From positions 2,099,991-2,163,990 of the forward strand of contig SCFE01000043.1 in the NCBI GenBank assembly GCA_004352715.1: 64,000 nucleotides of DNA, read 5' to 3'. Shown piece after piece: positions 53,233-64,000 of the stretch. The position numbers and the translations under genes are program-made. The notes below the pieces were generated by a model, which was given only the letters and a program-made list of their open reading frames with translations, searched no databases and had not been told where the DNA came from. The stretch's first letter is position 1; every line of letters begins with the position of its first letter. The stretch comes from Hofstenia miamia (lineage: Eukaryota; Xenacoelomorpha; Acoela).

Positions 53233-56200
53233 AAAGTATTAATGGAACCATACCGTCAGCATACTATTAATAGGGTATTAATATATTTCATGTTGCTCTT
53301 ATATAATTTAAAATTTTTAATTCAATTTAGTATCTAATTTTAGTAAAATTCAAAATTTATATTTAAATCTCAAATTTTGTTTGAAAAATTAATTTTTCTT
53401 TCACGGATTTTAATACACAATTTTTTTATGATCTTGCAATATAAATTTTGGAGTTGTTCATTAATTTGCCATTATTTGTGCTATTCCTGTTTTCTTCGCC
53501 TTAGCTGCAATTTTGAAGTAAATTTATCTTGTCTAAAACAACTTCAATTCATAGTGACAATGCAAAGTGGTTATTTTTGAATTTAGATACAAAAAAGTTA
53601 ATATGGGAGGTAATACTATAAGAAACTCATACTATAAGAAACTCTATAAATATATTATGATTATAGTTGATGACAATTTTAGGATCTAGATTATTACAAA
53701 TCTTCCAAAGACGTAGATTTGCATGTGTACTATTTCGTAAGAATATCTCCATTTTTATCTCAAGATAGTATTGAAGCTCTTAAAATTTTCTATTCGCATT
53801 TAAAAAAAACAAATATTTGTAAGTCCATGTTTATTTATTGTTAGAATATTTATTCAAATGTGGATCCGTTTCGGATTGAAAACTAAATTTTTTTAAAAAT
53901 TCTGATCGGATCCGGATCTTGAAGTTTCGGATCCGAATCGGATCTTAAAATGTTGGATTTGATTCCATCTCTGTCAAACACCTTTCTGAGAACATCTGTA
54001 TCCACAATATTTCTTAAGAAACTGTGAATACTGGGTTCCATGCAACCAAGTCTCAACACCAAAGATGATTACATCTACAAGCATAAATTGAGAGAAATAT
54101 ATTTTTTAGTCTAATGTTTTTGTTAAAATTACTAAAGATCCCTAGAATAACAATATGAATAAAGAATTGCTGATATTGATTCCTAAAATCTTCATACACA
54201 AAACAAACTCTATCTCATCATGTAAATGGCCTCTAAAAATCCACATGTCATCTGCTTACATTCTCAGTACTCACCTATTTTGTTACCAGCTCAGTAAGCT
54301 AACTAGTTTAGTTTTTATATGCCGGTGTCAAACTGTTAATATCATCTGCACACCCCTAAAGATTGCTCTGCGCATTAGTATATCATAAATTATTGAACGC
54401 TGCCAGTTCAAGGAGAGAACCTTTGAAAAATTGAAGGTTTTGTGTAGTATGTTATTGCGATTGATAATATCCAATGACTTAAACTATATGCTTGTAAAAC
54501 TACAGTTAAGCACGATTTTATCAAATAAATTGGTCAGACCAGCTTATTTCTAAATAAGCCATTATAGAGCCATTATATAGAAGAAACCTAGACAAGTGAG
54601 ATACACTTAAAAATGAAATTAGGGATGACATTTGCTCTCATTTTTATCACAAAATAAGTAAATTGACTGTCTATTTTATATTGCACTTGCATATCTTTAT
54701 CTAATACCTGTCTAAAAACTTACAAAAATAAGAAACATTTTTGCTAACGTTAGCACTAAATATGCAAGTTGCACCAAAGAATTGTAACTAGACGCTGTTA
54801 GATAAGTATAAAAACATCGAAGTATTTTTGGACTCATTACAAAAATTCACCCGGCTATTCCAATACATTTATAAGAAATACTTCTATGTCTACACTTAGG
54901 AGTGAAAATAATTTATCTCACATTAAGTTAAGCAAAAAATGCAAGAACGACCGGTTTATGCAATAATAAATAATTACTACTACAAACAAATATTACAAAG
55001 AGATCACTACAAACACCAAAAAAAATTAAAGACATTATTCCAAAACGGCATTTATTTGGATCCAATAACACATTATTTACATGTTTACTATAAATTCCAA
55101 CACACAACATTAGCATCCCGTCACATATTGTATTTCCGCAATATGTATTTATGCGAATCTGTAAGTGCTTTGGTAAATATATTTATTTTTGTTGCATTAC
55201 TTTTATTTTTACTTAGCAATATTAATTTCTAAATTCTTCATATTGGAAAGACAAGCTTTTAATGCATAAACATAGTATATATTGAAATAAGTGAAACTGG
55301 AATGCAGTAAATCCGCAGGCTCTTTACAGATTCTAATGTTTACTAAAACAACATTCTATTTACTATTCCTTTCATACCTAATTTATTAAATAGCATGTAC
55401 ATAATCAAGAAGACTTTTGCAAATTCTTTCCAAAGGCCAAACATAACACCATTATATAAGATGGTAGTTCGTAACCCTATCTCCACAATGAATTTTTCAA
55501 AATCTGTGATGACTTCAACAAAAATTTCTTAAACGCTTATAATTATATTTCTTAACAGGTTTGTATAAAATTGTTCAAAATGAGGACAAATCGATATGTT
55601 ACGTAAAAGTAACGCTAGAAAAAATAGGGTTAAGATGATGTAAGCAACCGCCTCATTAAAATTATACGAGGGTGTATATATTTTTTTTTCTGATTGAAAA
55701 ACAAGGAAATTGTTCATGGCTTATTGTGATTGAGCGTTGAGTAACATACTTTAGCGCCTGATCATAACTAAAATCAAAGAGTTCGAATTGATTATTTTAC
55801 GTTTGGTGACCTCTACCTTCTGGCTGTAATATTAAGATTATAAGATGGTTCTTAATTTTTTAACTTAAAATGTTTCACTTTCTTGTCACTCATAAAGTCT
55901 ATGTTAAAATCTCATTAACTTTAACGTTGGCAAAAAACTTCATAAATTTATTCAAATGGCCTCGCTTTCTTGAATTTTAATAATATCAGCATTGATTAGC
56001 TTAATATATTATATTTTTTATTACTAAATTTTAACCAATTTCAAACATAATTTCTAAAATTAATTTTTTCATGCTAGTAAACCTGTTGATTATTTAATAG
56101 TGATGTTATGTTTATTATATTGATAGGTCTATGTGCGACCATGACCTACTAAAAACTGAGGTCATGGTGTAACACAAGGTAAAGTTTCGAAATCAGACTC

Positions 56201-57268
56201 CACTCGAATTTTAATAAACCGAATAGATTCTACTCGAATAAAAATATCCTTTCCCAGATACCAACCGCACTGCAATAGCCTGCAAATGTTATTTTATCGA
56301 AGTTTGAATCGAATAAGGTAGCATTTCATAATATTGCAAATTTCGAGTTGTTGAAGCATTTGCGTAAACGGGACGGGTATTACAGTCATTAAATTTTGTA
56401 GAAACTCATATTGAGATTCCTTAATATATCTCACTAATTCAAGTTTCTTTTTTCGTAAAGTTTTTCAAGATTGTCCACCTAGAGACCATTGCATAATTTT
56501 TATATGAAAATAATCAGTTTCTTAGAAGGTACTGGCAAAGAACATTTGAATAAGGAATGAAATCATATAAGAGTGTATAGTAATTTCGGCTTATTAAAGT
56601 CCCATTTTCACGACTAACCAAAAAAAATGAGTGAATGTACTCTATAAACCATTGTATTTGTAGTAACTTTCTTGCAAAATTTCATCAGTGATTGATGGAG
56701 AAGAGGACAAAAATTGTAAGAAAGATATCTTTAAGCTGGAAATTTCCATATTGAAGTGAATTCTAGTCAATTTTTTCATTTATGATTGCGATATTTGACA
56801 CTTGCAATTTTCTCTGAAATACAGTTTTCTGCAAGCTCTGACGAATTGTAAAATTTATTATTTTGACAAAATTTGTTATTGAGCATGATAGATCAGGACT
56901 TGAGTACAGCTTATTCATATATACCGTTATTCTAAAGAACTTCCAGTGTGTTTCTTTTTTGCATTTTTAAAATGTCGCAAGATTATTTCCAACTGCCAGC
57001 TTTTTTGTAAATATTTTTGGAATGTTGTAATAAAGCACAATATTGCTACGTGTTTTGAATTTAAAGTTTCCTCAATAAAATTTTAATGTAGCAAGCTTGA
57101 TCAAATTATGATTGATTACTGAACCTTAATTTTTGGCACAAGGTATGCTATATCTATGCTTAATACGATTACAAATATATTAAGTGAAAAAACTCTTAGC
57201 AAGCGTAATTAAAAGCATGCCTGATAATTGTAATGTGTATTCACTTCACAAAATTAGTTTTCACAAAT
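53233..57268. other. Non-coding, no recognised gene
   Basis: AT-rich. A GATCCGGATC-rich patch at about 53860-53955 (gatcggatccggatc, cggatccgaatcggatc) is a low-complexity repeat. The frame 54939-55232 (97 codons, plus strand) is polar with a hydrophobic C-terminal segment (SALVNIFIFVALLLFLLSN) that could span a membrane. I know no relative and it may be chance. Nothing else is supported. Confidence 0.5.
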
Positions 57269-58717
57269 TTAACCGAAAATGACATTTGCGTGAGGGAGAT
57301 CAAGTTCTTTCAATTCAGATATCTCAACACCATCCACGTCTAAATGCAGAAGATAATTACAGTGCAGACAGAACTGTTCGACCATTGATTTCGTTATGGT
57401 AACAGTGTGTTTAATTTCAGCTGAATACAAATTTGGAAGAGCTCTACCTAATTTAAACAGAACTATTTCATCAATATTTTCTAACCGGTAAGCAATTAAT
57501 TCACGAATGTTCGAGTTTTCAACCAAATTCAAGTTGGTTGAATTTAAAAAATAAACACTCCCAATATTCAACCTTGTCAAACTACTGCACGTGGCTAATA
57601 TAATTTCTAGACAGACCTGCTCAATTCTAAGTGGTTCAAATGTATATAAATACAATGAAGATAGATTTCCTGCTTGTAAAAAATCATAGCTGCTAAGACC
57701 ATTTGAAAAAGCAAACACGTAGGTTGTCGAAAAAACCGCTTTAAGTTTCTTCACATTCGGAAACGAAATGTTTAAATTACAAAAGCTATTTATAGTGATA
57801 TGCAGGTCTTCCAAGGCAACACGATTTTGCAAATAGACATAGAAATTGTGTCCAAGGTAGTTGCAAAGGGGCATGTATAGTCTTTCCAACTTTCTTAGCT
57901 GAAAAACAAAATCCCCAGAAATATTGCAATTCTCTAGCACGATTTCTACTAGATCGGCATTGTTCTTAACTAAATTTGCCAAAGCTTTATCAGTGTCACA
58001 CTCAAGAAACTTAAAATCAATGAAGCGTAGTTTCTTAAACGAAAGTGACGATAGTTCGCCCCTAGATACAGTAGTGGAACTGGAACCCATAACCAAACGG
58101 GATAGATTTTTCAAATTATTTGACATAATAGCCAGTGTCGTTTCCGAAACTTTAAAACTTGGAATTTCTAATGTTTTTAATTTTTGTAAATGGCTAATAG
58201 CCAGTAATGATTCATCAGTTAGATTAGCGCATTCATCTAAGGAAACGAATTCTATTCCTTCCAAGCAGTTAGCAATATGAACAATTGATTTATTTGTAAT
58301 ATTGGGACTAAACTTTATTCGAAGATTTTTCAAATGAGTGAAATTCGAAATCATCATAAAACCGTTATCGGTAATACGCGTACAGTTTACCAAAGAAAGA
58401 CTGCTAATTGTGTTGTTTACAGTGGTAAAAGTGCCCAGCATTGAATCTTTAAAAAAGTATTGATCCACCAAGCAAAAATTTGTGATAATGGATAAATCAT
58501 TGTTGTAAACTAGAGCCTCAAAACTTTCAATTGATAAAATACAATCAATTTGGGTAATAACAAATTCCCTCCGCAATTGTTTTTCTCTACTAAAGACGCA
58601 CCATTGTCGGCAAACTTTAGACAGTGTTTTACAGATTGTCGTTAAGGGGAGATAACTGAATATCTCTAGAAGTAAATGAACAGGTAGTTCATTTATATGG
58701 CGGTGATGGTTTGGCAT
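57269..58717 (-). CDS. F-box/leucine-rich-repeat protein (FBXL type)
   Basis: A single-exon frame of 482 codons, ATG 58715-58717 to TAA 57269-57271, with no lesions. Residues ~8-46 (INELPVHLLLEIFSYLPLTT, then KVCRQW) are a canonical F-box, which binds SKP1 in an SCF ubiquitin ligase. From about residue 120 on come cysteine-type LRRs (SLSLVNCTRITDNGFMMI, LKNLRIKFSPNITNKSI, VSLDECANLTDESLLAI), then more degenerate repeats to ~470. These presumably select the substrate. The length is normal for FBXL proteins. I chose the first Met because the F-box begins only seven residues later, as is typical. The lack of introns, together with the transposon-rich surroundings, could mean an old retrocopy or a lineage-expanded family member. 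I cannot assign an ortholog. Confidence 0.85.
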   Translation of the reverse strand: MPNHHRHINELPVHLLLEIFSYLPLTTICKTLSKVCRQWCVFSREKQLRREFVITQIDCILSIESFEALVYNNDLSIITNFCLVDQYFFKDSMLGTFTTVNNTISSLSLVNCTRITDNGFMMISNFTHLKNLRIKFSPNITNKSIVHIANCLEGIEFVSLDECANLTDESLLAISHLQKLKTLEIPSFKVSETTLAIMSNNLKNLSRLVMGSSSTTVSRGELSSLSFKKLRFIDFKFLECDTDKALANLVKNNADLVEIVLENCNISGDFVFQLRKLERLYMPLCNYLGHNFYVYLQNRVALEDLHITINSFCNLNISFPNVKKLKAVFSTTYVFAFSNGLSSYDFLQAGNLSSLYLYTFEPLRIEQVCLEIILATCSSLTRLNIGSVYFLNSTNLNLVENSNIRELIAYRLENIDEIVLFKLGRALPNLYSAEIKHTVTITKSMVEQFCLHCNYLLHLDVDGVEISELKELDLPHANVIFG

Positions 58718-59718
58718 TTCATGTAAGAATCACACTACTTTGAATAGAAATTGTTATCAAGCATGCAAACACCAATTACCTGAATGCTAGTCGACTGGTA
58801 TATTGCATGAAGATTTCGTTGTTTTGCCTGTGCTTACTCAAAAGGTCATTATCATTACACTCATAATTATATGTATGCGTGCAGGTTCGTAGTGATTACT
58901 ACTTTGCAGAAGACTTGCAATATAGTTCTAAGGGGTCGAGTCAAACAAATAGAATTATTATAATTTCAATGTTTCTAAAGATCAGCTATTTTTCATTTTT
59001 TGGTATTTAGGCCGCCACCTAGGTGTGTTAGGGACAAATACTGATTATTTGACTAGTTTTTAATGAAATACTCTAAAATTTTGGATTTCCAATTAAATTT
59101 ACCAATTTGTCAATAGATGCTTCACTTATAGCCTAATGGAGAGATTATAAATGAGTTATAAGGCTTTAAAAAAAAATTTAATTCAATTTTTAACGTCTAT
59201 AAAGGCTCTGAACAAAATAGATAGACTATTGTAAGGGCACTGATACCTTAACATGATTATACGTAACTATTAAACAATTCAAAACATGCCTAATTAAACA
59301 CTGGACACCTGCGAGCCTATATTTAATTATTAATATACAAAAATGTGAATATTTTATCGACATTAACTGCCTCTTAGATTAAAGTTTATAATGATTGGAT
59401 ATCCAGGAAAAAGGATTATTTTCTTTAAAACAGTTACATAAATTTATTTAGCAAAATATGTTGAGAAAATGCTAAATGAAATTCGTGTAAAATTCCTGAC
59501 AGAATTTTTGGTTAAACTCCAGTGCTTTACGCGAATTTTTGAACTGAACCAAGCTCCAGGTTTGCCCGTTGTGTGAGTTTTTTTCACATAACAACCAACA
59601 CTGCACAACCGCAAAAGACTGTTATGTCAGACAACAATACACAACCCGACCTAACACAACAGAATAAAGAATTACACAATAATTCAATTTTTGTAATCTT
59701 GTTTGCATTAATATTAAA

Positions 59719-59808
59719 TATATATATANNNNNNNNNNNNNNNNNNNNNNNNNNNNNNNNNNNNNNNNNNNNNNNNNNNNNNNNNNNNNATATATATATA
59801 TATATATA
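59719..59808. repeat. (TA)n microsatellite with 61-N gap
   Basis: TA repeats flank the N run at 59729-59789. The gap is most likely unresolved repeat. Open frames across it are artefacts. Confidence 0.9.
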
Positions 59809-60824
59809 AATATAATGCAAATTAATATTATAGTGGAATATTGATGATTTGTATTTGTAGTATAGCAATTTAAAAAAAACTTACTATTCTCTAAATTCAT
59901 TCTCATACCAAAGCAGTAGAGAAAGTCTCCAGTATCAATATTTAGAAAGAAAAAGAATCTGAACGTATTTTCATAAAATGTAAACATTTGTAATTCAGTG
60001 ATGCAGTGATATGAATAATTTTTTGCATTATTTGTATAATTTTTATGAAGTATTTTTCATGATTTTGGCGAATATATGAAACAGTTTTCTATCAAACGTA
60101 TCTCATTCAGCGATTTGCGAAAAAATAGTCAAGAATATATACGAATATTATATAAAATAAATGTGGGTGAAGAGTCTAAAGATTCGAATAAAAATTACCT
60201 TTTTTCATCAACCATAACAAAATTTCCATTTATATTTCAGCTAAAAGGAAGTACTAATAACGCTTCTTAATATAGACATATTTGAGAGACTGACATGATT
60301 CTAAAACTTCAGGATATAAACAGGCCTGGGCTTTCACGCTCAGTCCATGCAAGCCCCAAGAGCTACTCCCGTAGATTGACAAAGAATGAGTCCTACCCAG
60401 CCCAAATCCGTAAGGAGCTCATTGTTAAGTCTGCATGTTACATACAAGCTCATTTCTCCGAAAATATAAGTCCACACATTTCATCCAGTCTTAATTTATC
60501 TTATCTAGGCCCGCCTAAAGCAATAACTAAACTGTATTAGTGAAAAGATATTAACCCTAAGTATACACTAAGAACTACTTCGGGCCTGACGTACGTGAAA
60601 ACCTTAATTATTTTTCAGCAAATTGCGAATTCTTTAAATTCTTTCAAATTCTCTCATTTTGTAGTGTTTTGCCGATAAGGTGTTGTAAGCCCATGAAAAC
60701 AGAAATTGACCGAGGGCCAAACCCGTCTACGGCCCACTGTGGGCAAATATTTTGTTTTACGGCCAATATACCGCTTAAAAATCATCTCATGGTTCCACGG
60801 CATACCTTTTATTTTGGACAAAAT

Positions 60825-60830
<6 letters not shown>

Positions 60831-60887
<57 letters not shown>
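60831..60887. repeat. (TA)28 microsatellite
   Basis: 57 bases of uninterrupted TA. It creates a spurious Ile-Tyr repeat frame (60706-60939). Confidence 0.97.
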
Positions 60888-60890
<3 letters not shown>

Positions 60891-62258
60891 CAAGTACCGA
60901 ATTTATCGTTATGAATTGTTTTCATTTAATTGTACTTGATAAATTGCATATTCGGTATACGTTTGAGCAGATCAAAATTGTTCTAAACACCACTGGTCTG
61001 ATAAAAAATTGTTTCATAATTAGTGAAAGTTTGAACTACACATAGTTGATAGCAAGTTAATGGAATGTAGAAATAGAACACATTTACATAAAATGCATTT
61101 AATATATGAACATGAATTTATTAATCATGTTTTTTATATTTTACGGAGTTCTGCTCTCCAGTATTTTCTTTGTTTTTAAAAAAATTCATTTGAAAAGCTG
61201 TTGAGGCGATTATTACTATTTTTATTGTAAATTCTAGGCAGCTTTTGTATCGAATACACTTAAATAAAACAACTAGTAATCATTTTGGCTTACTCAAACA
61301 ATATTATTTTGTTATTAAAAAATTTGGTGTAATAAAGATCCGAAGTATTTTTAATTGAAATACTATTAAACTTAATGAATTTGTTGTGATTTTTGTGCAT
61401 ATTGTGTGACACAACGGCAAACCTGGAAAATTACCAACCTGTAGGAATAAAAAAACGGTGATTATTCGTCGCTATCACTAAGAAAAACGCCACATATCTT
61501 TGTCAGCTTGAAAGCATATCCACGTCACAAGCAAGATCTTTAACCAGTCTCAAATTACAATTATTTTTAAACCCCGGCATTAGACTATGAAACTTATGTT
61601 ATTATATAGGTTAGGCTTTAGTTTAATAATGTTAAGATTTAGTGTTTGTCAACACTCAATACTGGCTTATGCATATAGGATTCGCACAAAGTATGTCGGA
61701 TTCACCCCGGCCTAGCTTATATTCGCGCTAAGTGCTACGTAAAATTCATTTTGGGCAAGAGCTAACGCGATGTTTGGCCTTAGCAAAACAAAGCAGATCA
61801 GCTTGCAAAAGTGTTTATTGAAGTTAGTTAATGTATTATAAATATGTTAAGGCAATTTTCGACATTCTTATGCATTAAAAATGTAAAAAACATTTATATT
61901 TCCTCATTGAAACTTAAAAAACATTTATATAAAGTTCTAAGTATTAAGGCGTTGAAATTCATGATGACATCAAATACATCATTTATCATGAATATAAACA
62001 ATCCATATTTGTTGATAAAATTTTATCTGAGCCCGAAAACATTTCTTACAAAATTTATTTATGAATTGAAACTTGGTGTTTGCTATATAAGGATTTTATT
62101 TTAGTAAGTTATAAATTATCCAATATTTTGCTCTATGTAATTGCTATAATGCATAAATACATAAATTTTTCATTAGATGATACCCGGGTGTATGCAAAGT
62201 TTAGATAATCTATTAGTGAGAATGATAATGCTTACATATACATGTATATGTATATATA

Positions 62259-62302
62259 TCTTTTATTATCCTTATCTTTTACAAGATAAGGATAATAAAA
62301 GA
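62259..62302. repeat. Perfect 20-bp stem hairpin
   Basis: TCTTTTATTATCCTTATCTT at 62259-62278 and its exact complement at 62283-62302, separated by four bases. There is no gene next to it to suggest a terminator or RNA role. It may be a cruciform-forming remnant of a mobile element. Confidence 0.9.
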
Positions 62303-62685
62303 GAACAATTTTTATTAAGCTCTGGTTTTTATTCGAGGATAAATATTCTTATGGTGTTCTAACCTACCCCAAAGCTTAAAATGTTACTAAACAATAATAA
62401 TAAAACATTATTATAATATATATTATAAAATTAATTGTAAAAAATATATTGTAAAATTAATCACAGTGATCATACATAGAATCCTAGTTGACATAAAGGC
62501 AATCATTACCTAAGTTTCATTGCCCAGCGCAATCTCTTCAGTCCAACAAAAGCAAGTGCTTGCTTTGATACTTAAAATTTGTACGCATCTTTAAGTTGCA
62601 CTTTTGAAGTTACAATGAATCAACATATATATGAATAATTTTCAACTCTTAAGATACATACGGTTGATAATTTCGATCACTCTTA

Positions 62686-62886
62686 AACTAAACTCTGTCC
62701 CAGTTAATAATTGGGGTTTTATTATAGCGTAAATACCATGGTTTTGGTTCGAATTAGATGGTTTAAGATCTTGTGCATATTATAAAAAAATGAAAATCAA
62801 AACATGAAATTATACTTGTGTTTAAATCATACTACCTCATTTTCCTAAAAAACCAGTTTACTTATTAACTGGGACAGAGCTTAGTT
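62686..62886. mobile_element. 201-bp MITE with 25-bp inverted ends
   Basis: The left end AACTAAACTCTGTCCCAGTT plus AATAA and the complement of the right end differ at one base in 25. The interior is AT-rich and non-coding. No unambiguous target duplication can be fixed because both flanks are TA-rich; a Tc1/mariner-type TA target is possible. Confidence 0.75.
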
Positions 62887-63470
62887 ATATTTTAGTCTTG
62901 TTACTTATTGACTTTTACTTTGTAAGCATATTAAACAGCTTGATCATAATTATACTTAACATTTCAAATTTTAATGGGATTCGCATGAAATCAGTAAGTA
63001 TGACTAAGCAGTGAGCAATAAAAAATACCGGTTTTCATACCTATCACCACTATAATGAACAAATCTTCAAACGATTTACTGGATTGTGCCATTTTTGTAT
63101 CCTTGCACCAAATATTCAGCAGTCTGAACATAATTCTTGTTTATTTCGTGTTGTCCAAAAATTGATAAGCCACAACCGTCACATTTCACTGCAATCAGGT
63201 TAGCATCGGGTGGACGTCTCCCTTATTCAATACATTTATGCAAATGAGGTCACATCTTGTTACAGAACAGGTCGTGGATTTGGTTGTCATGTATTTTGGG
63301 CAAAATTCTGCACAGTGTTGTTAGAAAGACGAAAAGGACTGCCTACATTGCAGCAAAAAATGCAGTACTGTTGAAATCGAACAAGAAATTTCTGTTGATT
63401 GAAATTGATAGCAATTAGCAACTTTCTATTGATTTGATGCAAAATTTCCCTATCAACGGCAACACTGATA

Positions 63471-63501
<31 letters not shown>

Positions 63502-64000
63502 AACGATTTTTCATCAATTTAAGAAACTTTTAAAAATGCCTAAAGGCAATTAATAATTGCATTGAAATAGTGATGACCTTCTAATGAAAGTACAATTAAC
63601 GTTCACTCAAGTTAATGAAGAGCAATCTTCACTTTTTAAGCACTTTAATTTTAGGGTGAATTTTCAATGTTAATAATCGCTTAATTAAAAAATTGTTTTG
63701 CTTTGTTAATGAAAAAATATTACTCAAAATTTAGGCACTTTTGGAGTTTTCTCCTTCTGTTAATTAAATAGTAGATTTATTTTAAAATATTCGAATTCTT
63801 CTATAATTGAAGATTTTGCAGTGACTTCTTAAAAGTTACTTCAACTTCTTCTTTCGAAATGCTTCCAATGGGAGCGCAGTGAAAGCTCTTTTACGCAGGG
63901 GAACCCATTTACTAAAATATACTTCATTTTACATTAAAAACAATTAATTTTTCATACATATTTTTAAAATTTTAATAATTCAATACACATTTGTAAGAAT
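62887..64000. other. Non-coding, no recognised gene
   Basis: AT-rich, with a short (TA)n tract at 63468-63489 followed by poly-T. Nothing else is supported. Confidence 0.5.

Larger units (their letters stand above)
58718..62258. other. Non-coding with TA microsatellites
   Basis: There are no recognised genes. Frames 60076-60270, 60295-60540 and 61844-62104 lack domains; the second is GC-richer than its surroundings and may be a decayed repeat. Microsatellites are listed separately. Confidence 0.5.

Noticed and set aside
54939-55232. A 97-codon frame with a possible C-terminal membrane segment
   Set aside because: No relative known and no supporting context; AT-rich DNA yields such hydrophobic frames by chance. 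Mentioned only in the intergenic entry.
1-64000. CRISPR arrays, operons, ribosome-binding sites, tRNA or rRNA genes
   Set aside because: No regularly spaced direct repeats with spacers, no tRNA cloverleaf signature and no rRNA-like stretch were seen; the context is eukaryotic.

Overview
The window looks like nuclear DNA from an invertebrate animal. It is AT-rich (I judge about 70% by eye), has spliceosomal introns with GT..AG borders, and is crowded with animal-type transposons: CR1/Jockey-like LINEs, Penelope, Ty3/Gypsy, Tc1/mariner, P element with a THAP domain, pogo/Tigger, piggyBac, MITEs and long-inverted-repeat elements. I cannot name the species; several repetitive proteins recall families I associate with cnidarians such as Hydra, but that is from memory only. 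The assembly is a draft. It has five gaps of exactly 1000 N, five shorter N runs, and several single-N joins flanked by identical duplicated sequence, which look like scaffolding artefacts.

Only two host protein genes are recognisable. The first is a NOP2/NSUN1-type rRNA cytosine-5 methyltransferase on the minus strand. Exon 1 (12516-13370) and exon 2 (11154-11616) are in normal order. The C-terminal exon, carrying the catalytic TCS motif (19557-19891), lies about 6 kb upstream of exon 1 on the same strand, so the exon order along the minus strand is 3-1-2. The splice phases of the three pieces fit exactly and give 550 codons. This is either a misassembly, a remnant of a tandem duplication, or a truly permuted gene. 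The second is an intact single-exon F-box/leucine-rich-repeat gene (57269-58717, minus strand).

Layout. 1-1625: near-perfect 1.6-kb foldback palindrome. 1.6-5.7 kb: non-coding, with a small PHD-like Cys motif. 5742-6298: TTAA-flanked MITE. 6484-7203: LINE ORF1 with one internal stop, ending next to a gap. 8.3-11.1 kb: non-coding with a Penelope GIY-YIG scrap. 11.1-13.4 kb: NOP2 exons 1-2. 14-17.6 kb: degraded transposon-type ORFs. 19.6-19.9 kb: NOP2 exon 3. 22399-26062: Tc1-like element broken by a 2.35-kb P element (23489-25840). 26.1-30.6 kb: LINE remnant, second MITE copy and a 5'-truncated LINE. 30.6-31.7 kb: piggyBac pseudogene. 33.6-34.8 kb: internally deleted pogo-like pseudogene. 37.8-39.1 kb: LINE fragments. 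39595-53232: Ty3/Gypsy element on the minus strand with 145-bp LTRs, interrupted inside gag by a 7.5-kb element with terminal inverted repeats of more than 1.4 kb (45030-52578). 53.2-57.3 kb: no recognised gene. 57.3-58.7 kb: F-box gene. 58.7-64 kb: microsatellites, a 201-bp MITE and a perfect hairpin.

No new multi-gene system (operon-like or defence-like) is visible. The points most worth following are the permuted NOP2 exons, the long-TIR element in the Gypsy gag, the P-in-Tc1 nest and the foldback palindrome.
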